DNA from: Coniochaeta sp. PMI_546 | Lineage: Eukaryota; Ascomycota; Sordariomycetes; Coniochaetales; Coniochaetaceae | Direction: 5' to 3' | DNA length: 64,000 nt | Assembly (NCBI GenBank): GCA_021432605.1 | Contig: MU271159.1 | Location: 186,001 to 250,000 of the forward strand | Shown: piece after piece, positions 1 to 11,349 of the stretch | How the letters are laid out: every line of letters starts with the position of its first letter | Position numbering within the stretch: the first letter of the stretch is position 1 | Notes under the pieces: model-generated | What the model was told of the DNA's origin: nothing | Databases searched by the model: none | What the model saw: the letters and a program-made list of their open reading frames with translations, nothing else | Made by a program: the position numbers and the translations under genes

Positions 1-466
1 TCGCTATTATCAGTCTGTAGGCAGCGGCCGCATCATGGACAAGTGAGATATTCTGCGTATGCACGGCTTCCAGCTGCACAGGCAACTCGATCCGCTACTT
101 TATGTGGCCAGGCTGCTGGCGGGTGCAGGGCTCCTAGTCCTGCGCTACGGGTACTACGACGTAAACAGATATAGTCTAACGATCACAGCTTAAGGTATGC
201 GGACGGTCAGTATGTCGAAATTCCGGGACGAGATTTGACAGTCCAACTGCCGTTAGCTGCCAGAATGTCGGGCGGACACTGAGACCAATGGTGCTAGACT
301 ACTAGCGTAAGAAGACTTGCGGTCAACAGGACTCCAATGATTGCCCTCTGATAACCTATGTGATACCCGTGCCGCTGACTACTGCTTAAGGACCATATCT
401 AAACATCCATCCCAAAATTCGAAGCCAGACAGTAGCCTCCGTAACCCTCGTCGTCTTCAAGACTTG
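1..466. other. No gene recognised (window left edge)
   Basis: Only short ORFs without family resemblance are visible. This is probably the 3' flank of the minus-strand gene that ends at 467. Confidence 0.5.
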
Positions 467-1291
467 CTATACTTCAGCAATCCCCACGGAATCGTAGTCG
501 CTATCGACCCAAATTGTGTACCACGAGTAGACGTCTGGTACAAGAAGGGCGTACAATGAAACAAGGCTGCCGAGATTGACCTTTTTAATGCAGTCTAACA
601 GCTCGCGTTGCTCGTCCAATGGGTCCTGGTCGTCCGGAATCTCCCCGGATAGTCGTCCATCCTCTCTAATTTCGACCGAAACCGGGTATATAATCTTGCA
701 AAAATAGCCGGCGTCCCGGTCTTTTGCTTTCTCCTCGTCCACCACGCTCTCTAAACTCTCCTCGTCCACGTACATAAAGAAGCTATATCTAGGTATATTT
801 GGCCATACGTCCGTAAATATACTACCTTGTATCTCTACCCTCCCGTTGTCTTCCACCCACGCCCGAAACTTGCGACTTGTATCTAAGATATTGGCGCCGT
901 CTAGGGTCTCGGCATCCTCGATAACGGTCCAATCCATCTTGTCGTAGACCCAGAGATCTCCCGTACCCGACCGTTTGAGATAGTCATAGGCCTCCTGCTT
1001 GGCGAGGGCGAGGAATTTATCCCATTTCTCTTGAGAGCCGTAGGTACAGCGGTAAATCACAAAACCCCAGTGATTGAGCTTATATCCTTCGAGCGACTTG
1101 GCGATGACTTTGGCCGGTTTGACGAAGAAGCCAGAACAATACGCATTTAGCTCGGCCACTATAATTGAGGTTGACTGGAGCCTAGCAGACGAGGGTTGTA
1201 GAAATGAATGATGGGAGCTGATGCCTGTGACAGATAAGGTGCTCCTTAACGAGGTACGAGCGAGGAGACTCGCGTAAATATTGGTGCGCAT
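467..1291 (-). CDS. Hypothetical protein of an expanded fungal family
   Basis: A single-exon ORF encodes 274 residues from the ATG at 1291. The frame is open 19 codons further up to another ATG at 1348, but the inner start gives a better N-terminus. The core has the look of a family often multi-copy in filamentous fungi: an N-terminal block with 'NHWGFVIYRCTYG', then 'WDKFLALAK', a 'DWTVIED' segment and a long acidic charged middle part. I know no biochemical role for the family. There is no catalytic motif, zinc site or transmembrane helix that I can identify. The N-terminal 50 residues are basic and Ser-rich and could be a mitochondrial presequence or simply disordered. It lies alone beside a decayed methyltransferase. 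Confidence is good that it is coding; its function is unknown. Confidence 0.55.
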   Translation of the reverse strand: MRTNIYASLLARTSLRSTLSVTGISSHHSFLQPSSARLQSTSIIVAELNAYCSGFFVKPAKVIAKSLEGYKLNHWGFVIYRCTYGSQEKWDKFLALAKQEAYDYLKRSGTGDLWVYDKMDWTVIEDAETLDGANILDTSRKFRAWVEDNGRVEIQGSIFTDVWPNIPRYSFFMYVDEESLESVVDEEKAKDRDAGYFCKIIYPVSVEIREDGRLSGEIPDDQDPLDEQRELLDCIKKVNLGSLVSLYALLVPDVYSWYTIWVDSDYDSVGIAEV

Positions 1292-2102
1292 TGTCACACG
1301 GGCTGGTAATAACAGATGCCAGAGAAGGTGCGGTAATTGGGGTGGCACTGAGCGCCCCCTTTATACGGAGTGTTACGAATTACGCACTGATATGTAACCG
1401 CTGCGTCGCATGAATAATCAGCACCCCTGCAATCGCGAAAGGGTTCAGACCATTGCTACTTCTCTAATCCGTAACCACAACGAATCATAAAGTGAATAAC
1501 AAAAAGAACATGATGTTTCCAATTGACTCGGTTCAAGCTCCTCCACTATTGTAAGTATTTCGGTTCCAATCCTCGCGAAGGCGTAAGATGAATGAATGCT
1601 TATCAAATTACATAACTCATTCCAACCTGATGCAGGTTGGTCGCATTTTTGATGAGATACCCCGACATGTAGTCTAGATCTAGCCGGATGTAGTGAAGCT
1701 TGACTGTGACCAGGCGCGGGCGGCAAAGTTAGCGAGCGGCTGCAGTGAGAGGCACAAACCAATGTTTCACACAAATACTTGAATCCTCATGAAGTCCGCC
1801 GTACTTAGGACCATCTAACATACACCTTTCCATATAAAGTTTTCTTCAGCAAGATGCCAACACGTTAAAGTTTAAAAGTCTTATAGATAGGCGCGATGGT
1901 TTCAATCCCAGCTCAAACCCTTAGAGTCTATTACACGACCTCGACTTTACATGTTTTGGTACATCGAGATCGTCGACGCAGTTCTTGCATACGCTGAAAA
2001 TCAAACTCTAGATAACAGCGCCAGTCAAACAGCTTTTCACGGCAAAGCGACCCAGACGCGTCTGATGGTTACCTAGGGAGGTCCGCGGTCGAGGTGAGAA
2101 AC
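1292..2102. other. Intergenic, no gene recognised
   Basis: About 0.8 kb with only short ORFs. The 109-codon minus-strand ORF at 1445-1774 has no recognisable composition or motif and was not called. Confidence 0.4.
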
Positions 2103-3029
2103 ATGGCAGAGCTCACCCTTCGATCACCAGAGAGAGGAGTTACAAAAGTGTCTTCTTGAAAATGATCGGCATCCAGACCCGGATCATACGCTCGCTGCCA
2201 TTAAACACCGCCAGCGACTTGTGAGATTCTGGGGAATTACCCGCGGGCCCAGCGTCTTGGAGATTGGGTGCGGGCAGGGAGACTGCACGGTCGTGCTCGC
2301 CGATGCTATAGGTTCTGATGGAATCGTGGTCGGTATCGATCCAGCATCAAGATGATTACGGAATACCAGCCCTGAGACGCGCGCACAAGCACGTCAAAGC
2401 TTCGGTCGTGGGGAAGCAGATCGAGTTTGTACGCTCCGACGCCATCGACTACTTGACCTCGCCGACCATTCTCGACCGCTACGACTTCATCGTTCTATCC
2501 CACTGCGTCTGGTAACTACTTAGCTGAACCTAGCTTGCTCTCCGGTATTTTCGAGCTTGTTACACCACTACTCTCGCGCGCCGGTCATTCTACTTGCTGA
2601 GTACGGTTCTTTGACTTCACAGCCTGCAGCGACACCTCATGTGCTTGCCGCGGTGGCTGTGAACGCTCTCGAAAGCTTGCTTAGTACCACGTTATTTCGC
2701 AACATGAAATGCACCGTTTCGCCGCGGAATGTAAGCGATGCGGCCGACGAAGGTGGTCGGGTGGTTCGGAAGTCGGCGTTCCTGGAACCCAAGGAGGAAC
2801 AGCGGGACGGATGGCGGGAAGTTGTCATGATTCTCGAAAACCCATAAAGGAAGATATTCGAGGATCACGTAGAAAGTTTGGAGGCAAGTGAGAAGACGAA
2901 GAGCATGCTACTTGCAGCAAGGGATGCAGTAGATGAGAGCGTGCAACATCTTGATGGAGGTCTCGCAAAAGTCCGAAACATGGACGTCTGGGCCGCTCGA
3001 TTTGAGCTGCTTGAAGCGAATAGCTGAGG
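2103..3029 (+). pseudogene. Decayed class I SAM-dependent methyltransferase
   Basis: Methyltransferase sequence can be read in order but only by changing frame several times. A first piece (about 2127-2350) contains 'AAIKHRQRLVRFWGI' followed by the SAM-binding motif I 'VLEIGCGQGD' and 'GIDPA', then stops at about 2352. A second frame (2345-2515) holds the acidic-loop part and 'YDFIVLSHCVW', then stops. A third frame (about 2557-2847) carries 'VILLAEYG' and the helical C-terminal part. A fourth stretch (about 2838-3029) ends with 'NMDVWAARFELLEANS' and a stop. An ATG at 2103 opens yet another frame. The frame changes do not coincide with good splice sites, so at least three indels are needed. 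In intact fungal relatives the N-terminal helix, motif I and the C-terminal 'MDVW' block sit in one roughly 280-residue protein. I infer a dead or dying gene. Confidence 0.65.
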
Positions 3030-3280
3030 AATTCGCTGGGCCTATCCCTCTATTCTCGTTTGCGAGAGGTTTACCTGACTGACTCTGATGATGAATGAGG
3101 GATAAAGTTCGAAATGTTGGGCCGTTATGCAACAGTCTTAGACCCGCTACTCAAGGATCACAACGGACAGCACTTCTAAGATACTGGCCTCAAATTATTC
3201 TAGTCATATTGACGCCTGGGAGAACTTGTTACCCTTGTGCGGAATACGAGTCTTTGAACATTGGCCAGGTCGTCTTATCC

Positions 3281-3726
3281 TCAACACAACTTGAATGGCA
3301 AGACGTATTTCCCGTCAAAGAGCACTTTTACGGTGCTATAATGCGTCATGATACCGCAATAAATCCAGCTCCAGCCATCATTTCCGATTTTCACCTTTTC
3401 ATTAAACCTGAAAACGACGCGGTCCGTCCCCACGTCTATCTTGGAGTTCTTTCCTGCCGATATGGGACCGCCCTTAACGATGGGAAATTCCACAAGGTCG
3501 CTGAAGTCGGTCCCCGCGTTCAGACATTCGTCGGTGAAGGAGAGACCGTCGCTGTTGCCGTACGCATGAGGGTACCGCCCCTTGGTTGCTGTCTGCCAAT
3601 TGGGCCAGCCGTCCTTCGGAGGCGTAGGTGAAGGGGACTTTGCGTACTTGACGGCCTGCTTCAGTGCGTCAAGGATCTCGGCGTTGCTCCAAGTATTTAT
3701 TCCCGAGTCTGTGAAGGATGCGTAGT
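3281..3726 (-). other. RNase N1/T1-superfamily domain exon
   Basis: This last exon of the GH71 gene encodes the nuclease. The visible catalytic residues are His in 'YPHAY', Glu in 'EFPI', Arg in 'DRVVF' and His in 'CGIMTH', in the order and approximate spacing of guanyl-specific RNases. An acidic/Cys insertion sits between the first His and the Glu, and a Trp-containing insertion precedes the last His. These make the domain longer than a minimal T1-type enzyme and somewhat like the ribotoxin branch. No ATG in this exon gives a complete domain, which supports splicing to an upstream exon. Confidence 0.75.
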
Positions 3727-6700
3727 CTATTGTCAGCCCTGGTTCTCACGACGAAACTTGACACGGATAATCAGGGTAGGGAACCAGTCTCAAGGTGGAA
3801 TTAGAGGAGGAGGAAGACACGGAGTTTGGAGCAGATGGAATAACCGAAGAACTGACGTGATAGGCAATCCGCTTGTTGAGGAATTTTTTCGGCGTTGGAC
3901 GCGGCGCCCGGGTCGTCCTTCACAGCAGGCGAGCAGTCTGGCGGCGCCGCACGCTTTGCCTTCAGTCGAAAGGGAACTATAGGCAGAAAATAGGCTGACT
4001 CGCAGATATCGTCGTCTGCGGATATAGAGGTCTGCTCTTCAATCTTGCTGATGGCGTCTGGTTTAAGTTAGCGCGCACGGGAGTCCATGCCTGACAGGGA
4101 AAGGGAATGACATACCGTCGGCGCTGTTCATGTCCCAGCCGGCGTCAAGGGAAGGGCCGTCGCCATTGGGCGAACCCGGAGGCCCCGGAAGACTGACCGC
4201 CAGGGTTGTGGCGTGCCGGATGCTCTCAGTGGCATCGGTGAAAAGACTATCGAAGAAGCTGACCACGGCCGAGACGTCGGCGTTGGACCGCGAGCCGGCA
4301 ATCTGGACCTGTGTGTCCACATCATTGCCGATGGACGTGAGTGCTGTTTGGTGGTGACGGTTGGATTAGCTCGATGCGATGCTGAGACTTGGGGAGAGAG
4401 TGTTTATCCTTACTGTCTATCACCGAAGCCACTGTGGCTTGTACCGTAGTCTTCAAACCGTCGTTATTCCAGTCAGCTAGCATGGAAGAGACGGCGGCAT
4501 GTGCTGTGGCCAGCTGCTTGGCCATGGCGCTTGTTGCCGACGATGCGAAGCTTTTGTCAATAGGTGATCTAGGTACGGACCATGGATCAGCATCTATGCC
4601 CTTATGAGGATAACAAATCATGACCTGGGCTCGAAGGCGAACAGGAGGATACTCACGGGTTCCAGTCGCCGGAATTGGCTCCGTCCGGGCCGTCGTAGTC
4701 TATTGGCAATGCTGTCAGGTCGCCGTTGCTCCCAGCTGGGGGCGCATGGTGTTGGTCGGTCGAGCATGTCACGCCGCACGTCTGGTCACAGCCTTGGATG
4801 CTGCAACCGCCTCCGCATCCTTGCGTCCCGCAATCACTTCCCGGGTCGCTAGACGAACATCCGCCGAAGAGCGCGCAACTGTCGGTGCCGCATCCCGTCG
4901 TGCAGGTCGCCGTACTCGCCGCGCTCGACCAGGTCACTGAAGGCACACTTTTGGCGGTCGAGACGGAACTCGTGGCTTGGGGCTGGATCGTGACCGGCTG
5001 GGAGGTTCCGGGGAATGAGGGCGCGGGAGTGGCGCTGCCCGACGGCACAGGCTTAAAGGTGGCTTCGTTGGGACCCAGCGTAACGACTACAGAAGGTGGC
5101 ATGAAGCTCTGCAGTGGAAAGATGGTAAGGGGTGTGGTGACCGAGGCTCCGATGGTGATGGGCCAGAAGGGGATCCCATCCGTTACCAATGGTGCCAAGG
5201 TGAGTGTCGTTGTTTTGGTACCTGTGTGACCGCCCGAGCTGGTCCAGACCGATGTGACCATCGGCTTAAAGGTGATGGTGGTGGTGGATCCGAGGGGATA
5301 CGGCGGTAGGATGACCTTGCAAGGAGGCAAACAGGGAATCTGGGGGTTAGAGCCTGCCCAAATGCTCGGCGGATAGTACACGTCGCCAGAGCTGCCGTTT
5401 CCGGTGCTGATGCAAACGTCTGGGCAGTAGCCATGGCTGCAGGCGAAGTTGCACAGGTCATAGTCCAGGAGCCCAGCAATGGGTTTCGCCTTGACATTAA
5501 CTTTTGGCGGAGCGTCGATCAGAGCACCTTGTGCAGTACAGGTGCAACCGAGCCTTGGACAGAATCCTAGACGGACACGGTGGTTAGCTATGGTACCTCG
5601 GCTGTCATCAGAACTCGTCTCGGAAACGTGTACTGACCATACGTGCAACTAAAACTGCACAGGCCCGTCAGCGCCCCCGTTCCCGTGCCAGCTCTACAAG
5701 CCGGAGGAGCAAAGTCGGACACGTCAGGAATCGTAAGCGGAACGGAGGTGGTGCCACATGCGCCAGAAGGGCAGTATCCATGGTTGCAGTTGTACGCGCA
5801 CAGACCCGAGTAGCTCGCATCCTCGCCCGCGATCGGATATCCAACAACCCCCGACGCGGGTGGCTCTTTGATCGGGCGGCCCATCTGCCGGCACGTACAG
5901 GCTGTGGCAGGACAGTACCCCTGTAATATTCCCGTGTCAATTCTCCTCATAAAACAGACTAGCTTTCAGGACACACGAATCCGGGAACATAGACTTACAT
6001 ACTCGCAGGCGAAGCTACAGAGACCGCCAAAGTTGTTCACTCCTGTGCCGTTGATGCACGCTTGTTGCGAGAGGGAGAGCAACGGCTGGGCGGACACGAT
6101 ACCAGGGATGGTGAAGGAACCGACCCAAGCGTTGTACAAACTGCTGGGACATCCCGACGAGATGGCCTTGCCGTTGATCTGGGCGATCACGGCGCCGTTG
6201 CGACTGAGCGTGACAATGACTGCTCCCGTTCCAGAAAACGGAACGCTACCGTGGTAAATACCAACATGGTCGTCCGGCTTGCGTATCCTAGGAAGGCAGC
6301 TCAGTCAGTACAGTGGCCGTCGCCGTGATGGCAGAACTGCGAAATAAAAATAGAGGTAATCACCATGACGCTCCTGGTTGCGTGACTCCGCCGACGGTGA
6401 CAGCGATGGTCGCGTCAGACGTGAGAAGAGCTGAGAAAAAGATTTTGTCTTGCACAATGTCGTTCGGCGCAAATTCAATCTGGAGTTGGCTAGCAGTGTT
6501 GCCTACCGTGCCGGTTGACACGCAGGCGGCACCAGGTGACAAGCGATACCTAGGTAAGATACGATTAGTTCACGTCAACTTCAAGCTGCCAAGGCATGGC
6601 GGTTCAGTCTTCTCTTCTCACCAAGCCGTAAGGCCTTCCTGCGTGATCGTCGCCGTGCCCGTCTTGAACAGATCAATGACATACGGCAGGAAGAGTCGCC

Positions 6701-7699
6701 AACCGTCGTGTGGCATATCCTGGGCAAAGTTGCTGGGCGCCTTGCCGATGGTAAATGCCTCCATTGCCTTGTCGTAAAGAGGCCCAATATAGTGTGATTC
6801 GCCATAATCGTTCCCTACCCGCAAGTTGTCAGTCCCTCGTATGGACGAGTTCGGGGGCGTAGGTTTGCTGGAAAATTCTTACAAGAAATGATCTCGATAA
6901 ATTGGGTGTTGTCTACCAGACCGGGCGTTGTCTTGTTGTATGACGCTTGAACCCAGCGGTCGTACCAAAGACTGTCTCCCCTCCAAAGCCAGTTCTTGTC
7001 GTAGCCGGGAAGGTTAGTAAAGAACCATGGTGATACGGGCATCATGTACGGCTTTCCGTCCAAGTATTGCAGATATGAAGCGTCCGTGTATGTGTCCATG
7101 TCCTGGGGGCCCCAGGGCCAGGCCGCCCAGCTGAACAGGCCGTCGGCGACGCCGCCAGCCCTGGCCATGGCCTCCTTGGCACCCAAAGACGACCAGTCCG
7201 GCATGAAGAAGACGTTATGATCCTGTTTGATTTTGATCCAATCATCGGCGTTATCTGGACCTTCGAAGGTAGAGACGAGATTCTGGCCGTTGTACTTGAA
7301 GTATGCTGCTAGGCCTGTGTAGGTAGCCAGAATGCCCGCAACATCGTCCTTGGGCCACGAGCCATTGCCAGCATAATCAAAAGACAGGAAAAGCTTGAAG
7401 CCCAGACTCTCGGCTACTGCAAAGGCGTTCGGCATGATGTATCCAATGTTGTTCTCAAAGGCGATGTTCAGGGCAAAGGCATCGATGTGAGCCTCTTTAG
7501 CCAACTTGATGTCTGTCGTCCAGTCGTCCAACGTGTAATTTTCGGCATTTCCAACCTTCCATGCCAGTTTGGTCAGCCTTGATACACGGTCCGATATTGC
7601 AAAAGGAAGATTTACCATGAAGTGTGCGAAGACGGATCTCGCCGACACTCCGCAAGGCCCAAGGAGGGCCGCGGCCGTGAAGAAGGTCTCTACCTTCAT
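3281..7699 (-). CDS. Secreted GH71 alpha-1,3-glucanase fused to a C-terminal RNase T1-type domain
   Basis: I assemble eleven exons: 7616-7699, 6883-7555, 6622-6814, 6364-6549, 5999-6287, 5638-5920, 4657-5566, 4414-4568, 4116-4343, 3857-4057 and 3281-3726. All ten junctions keep phase and the sum is 3648 nt (1215 aa). Residues 1-20 form a signal peptide. GH71 follows ('VFAHFMVGN', 'LAKEAHIDAFALNIA', 'FEGPDN', 'IISWNDYGESHYIG', 'IYHGSVPF') and would cleave alpha-1,3-glucan. Residues about 465-640 carry four repeats of the form (G/D)LCxxxCxxGYCP. Next come a Thr/Pro-rich stretch with 'PFWPITIG', a Gly/Cys cluster at about 815-860 and a helical region. Residues 1068-1215 match the guanyl-RNase fold: 'YPHAY' (H1121), 'EFPI' (E1147), 'DRVVF' (R1170) and 'CGIMTH' (H1196) supply the expected catalytic tetrad, and Cys1215 is terminal. 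The least secure junction is the last intron (3727-3856, 130 nt); without it the RNase would be a separate gene. Confidence 0.8.
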
Positions 7700-10201
7700 G
7701 GAGAATTGTTGCTGCTCGCGAGTTACCGCGGTATGATATGAGGAGCTTGAGAGGATGTTGGATGTCTCAAGACCGTAGTAAAAGGGTCGCCAGAGGTCAT
7801 TATATATCTGTGGTAGGGCTCCTATACCAAGCCCGTTTGCCGTGTCGTCCTGCCGTCACCATCCTGGCCTCTACCGCGAGATGCGCGAACCTCCTCCTCG
7901 CCGCATCACTGCGTCGATTCCCCGACCCTAAGATGTCTTGACTGGTGGACATGGTCCTAGCCAGACCAAAGGAGCAGTGGAAGTTGGAGACCTAGATATC
8001 GCCATGTGGGCCCGTTCACATATTCTTGATGCCTTGATTGGGTCGAATCTTGTCCTCCACTGATATGTGACCAACAGACCATCCGGCCAAGATACAGCAG
8101 ATACTCCTCTTCAGTTGTCCATGAGCAAATCTCATAGCTGGTGGTGGAGCTTCCAGGCTTCGTTCCTAGTCGCTGCCAACCATAGCTGTTCGATATGGTA
8201 CCATGTGGACATTTCGATGCAGTCTGCAACTCACCCCCTCATGGCATGCAGCTATTTTAGGTCCAGACTCAGGTATCGGGTTTAGTGTGAGGTTCCCGGT
8301 GGACAGTAACCCACCAGCAATATCGTTCATGGAAGGACAGCCGGAGAATCGTCTTTTCAAAGCAACATAGGATGATATTGCTCCGTGACACATTCTTCGG
8401 GACTCTTCCGCGGTAGCGAATACATTATCTTGCAGTTGGATTCACCCCTCCAAGGCTTGAGTAATTAGGTGCTGCAAGTTTGATCTGTCGATAGAGACTG
8501 CACGACGCTTATCCACCGCTTCATCATACGCTCGTCTCTGCTTGCGATAGAGTTAGCTTGGTAGAAGGACGCCATTTGCTGGTTTATTTGTCAGTCACCT
8601 TACCACTGCCGCTGAAACTTAGTACAAGGCTAACATGAAACAGATTCTGACTATGCCTATGACGAGTCCCGATAGCATTTTGCCCCAACTACCTCAGGCT
8701 ACGATAGTATCATTGTTGGAAACTGGCCGTATCTGGGAATAGACATTAAGGGGAATACTAGTGCAGAGTAAGTGGTTACATTCCGCTAGCTGTTGGCCGA
8801 CATGGCTGACCTACAGGTGGTCGGCTGGGCACCAGGTTGAAGCGGTTGGCTGGAGAAAAGTACTTTCTTTGAGCTGCCATGTGGGTTCGATCCACCCTAT
8901 ATTCAACCACCTTTCCAAGCCTCTAGGACACGGAATTGCCTTTCCAATCCGATTTGCGAGGCAAACTCTTCTTGCTCAATATGGGTCCTTTTGAAAGAGG
9001 CTCTCGATCGGGCGGGCGTGTGGCTCTGGCTGGCTAAGCAGAGGTTCAACGCTGGTAGATGATAGAATTTCACTAGGTAAATAGGGCTCTTCCGTCTGCA
9101 CAAACCACCCACTCTTCGTTTAACAATTACTTGTCTCTCACCAACCGCTTTCTAAGGTTACCCATGTGGTGGAGAACTACTGCGCGGTTGCTAATGTAAC
9201 GGGGTTTTATGCGGTCTATTCCCGTAAATAGAAGGTGCCTATAGGGGCTTAGCCTCCGCTGTTCGAAGGACATAGATACTAACGTTAGAGCTCATCATAG
9301 AGGTTTGGGGAAAACTTTGACTATCCATTACCCTTTTACTTAAGTGTTACCATCTTTAAGTAATTGATTACAAGAAACCGAGTCACTTAAGCAGTATTGT
9401 CATCCTTGCCAAGACAAGATTATGGCAAAGACGCGTCGTGCTCTTACGCGAACACTTCGCCCGAAAAATGTATAGTTGATCTCGAATTCCCATTGAAGTG
9501 AACAGTGCTACTCAGGGTCGGGGCTTACGGCTCCGCTTGCCGGCTTCCTTTCGGTCCTTCTCATCGTCCACACGGGGAATTATGCAAGGGACTACACGGT
9601 GCGGGTTACGGCCGCAAGGCTTGTGGACTAGTTCAAGTTGAAGACATTGAATCTGAGGATCTCCTCGACTGTTATAAGAAGGTGGGAGGCAGACTAGGTA
9701 GTGGGTAGCATCAGCGCTCATGTAGTTTAGGTCCCACAGGGTGAAGTTGTCAAGCCTTCAGCGACCTTAGCCTAAATTCGGTATCCTCAAAATAACCCTG
9801 ACATGTACCCGGGTACTTTGATAAAGGACGCTGAGCCTAGAGCGTACTTCGTAGACGGTACGCTAAGGCGTAAGGTATGTACCTAACGTAGAGCCGCTTC
9901 TGGGCAAATCTCCAACTATGTGTAACTCACGTTCTAAGCTAACTGTACTGCTCCAGCAATCGACTTCTATCCTAAGGAGGTCACCAAGATAATTTAGTTC
10001 TGTTCTAGAAGTTATGTCGTTCTAGAAAATGAGTCGATACCGTTTCTCTGCCGTCTGGTCTTATATAGAAACCATGCTTTTTAGGTCTAAGGTGGGTTAT
10101 TGTAGGGTCCAGCTTCAATATGTACCGAGACACCAACGGAACGTTTCACATCTCATATTCCGTCATCGGAGTTATCACCTATTTGCCTTCTAGAAGACCG
10201 C
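7700..10201. other. Gene-poor stretch, no gene supported
   Basis: About 2.5 kb between the GH71 start and the DUF3632 gene. Two overlapping minus ORFs (7957-8229 and 8166-8393) look faintly protein-like but have no family signature. A T-arm-like 'GTGGGTTCGATCCAC' at about 8880-8894 is flanked by complementary 7-mers (GGTTGAA / TTCAACC, about 8837-8910). The spacing does not fit a tRNA. The rest looks like relaxed intergenic DNA. Confidence 0.4.
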
Positions 10202-11349
10202 TTACGGCTCTCGAATCTCAATCTCCTGCATAAGCTGCACAAGCATGAGTGCCACGTCCCGAGTCCTCTGCAAAAGCTCAGCCTGCTGTGAAATCCAGAC
10301 CAACCTTTCCTTCCAAAACGCCCAACGTTCCCGTGTTAACCAGACGTCACCTTGCCACAAAAGACAGGCGTCCGGGTACTGGGGATATGGAAAAAAGCGT
10401 GTAGGTTTACTCGATATCTTCCGCCAATACTCTCTCGTGTTATGCTCGTGGTTCTCTTGGTTAGTATCTGCAAATCTCTGCGACAGGGCCTCCCTGTCAC
10501 AATATCTATAAATGATATGCCCGGCAATTTTGAGGAAAGGTACCATTCCGATGACGTTAGTCTAGTTGCTGTAGTTAGCACGTCAGTGCTATTTGCCACG
10601 GGGATCATTCCAGTCTCACGTTTAACATGCTTATGTGCGCCTCTTTCTCTTTCTCTTTCTGTAGCGGCGTGGCGTAGTTCCACGCATCCTGCTCCAGAGT
10701 GAGCCGAATCTGCCGAAATGCCCTATGTAACTCGGGGGTACATTCCAAATCAGGAGGGTGCAGTACCAGGTAACGCGCCACCAACGCGCACGCCCGAACC
10801 CAGTCGACTGCAACATAGTCACTATCAAGCTCGATGGGATACCGGCATTCTTCGACTCCTAGGCAACAAATGTTAACTAACAAGGCCCAACTCTACCAGC
10901 TCGACGCCGGAACACATACTATGCCAGATTCGGTACCAGATGTCCTCCCACTTGTCCAACGTTCTCCATAGCTCCAGTTTCTTCCCAAACCGGACTTCCT
11001 GCTCAGGCGTCGCGTCTAGGCGGGGAAGCGCCCGCACCGCATCAATGAGGACTAGGACGGCGGTTTGGTGCTGAGGCATCTTGAGGGCGACGTCCCATAA
11101 CATCCAGCAAACGCGCTCGCCCTTGTCGAGAGGGCCGTCGCACGGGATACGGTCCTCGTTCAACGACATCAGCCTGCGAGCTGCCTCGTCAACGGGTTTG
11201 GGGCTGGCGGTGTTGTAGGCTTGGACAAATTCGCGAACGGCTGTGGCCTCCTCTGGCGTAGAGATGTCCTCTTCGAGTGTACTGTCCATCAAGCCAAAGG
11301 GAGTCCAGTCTTCCGTGTCGCTTTCGAACGACCACGTACACGACTCCAT
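10202..11349 (-). CDS. DUF3632-type fungal protein
   Basis: I read three exons. Exon 1 is 10897-11349 (or to 10882), exon 2 is 10620-10829 and exon 3 is 10202-10561, giving about 340 residues. Intron 10562-10619 is well formed (GTGAGA donor, GCTAAC branch, CTAG acceptor, phase 0). The first intron is less certain, because either of two phase-0 donors (GTAGAG at 10896 or GTTAGT at 10881) joins to the acceptor at 10830. Motifs typical of this family are 'WEDIWYRIWHSM', 'VDWVRACALVARYLVLH', 'IAGHIIYRYC' and, near the C-terminus, 'LLWQGDVWLTRERWAFWKER'. The family is alpha-helical, cytosolic by composition and of unknown function, and is commonly expanded in Sordariomycetes. A run of TCTTTC repeats (10641-10660) encodes a Glu/Lys stretch at the end of exon 2. 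Confidence 0.6.
10641..10660. repeat. Short CTCTTT/TCTTTC microsatellite
   Basis: Three copies of a 6-nt unit are visible. It lies inside exon 2 of the DUF3632 gene and encodes alternating Lys and Glu on the minus strand. Confidence 0.8.

Noticed and set aside
3095-3631. 178-codon plus ORF opposite the RNase exon
   Set aside because: The minus strand encodes the RNase tetrad in order; the plus frame shows nothing.
7957-8393. Two overlapping minus ORFs upstream of GH71
   Set aside because: No motif, and the frames conflict; at best a remnant.
8837-8910. tRNA-like element: 7-bp complementary ends and a GTTCGAT loop
   Set aside because: Six extra bases separate the T-arm from the acceptor strand, and no proper D- or anticodon arm can be drawn. 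Possibly a decayed tRNA-derived repeat, but unsupported.
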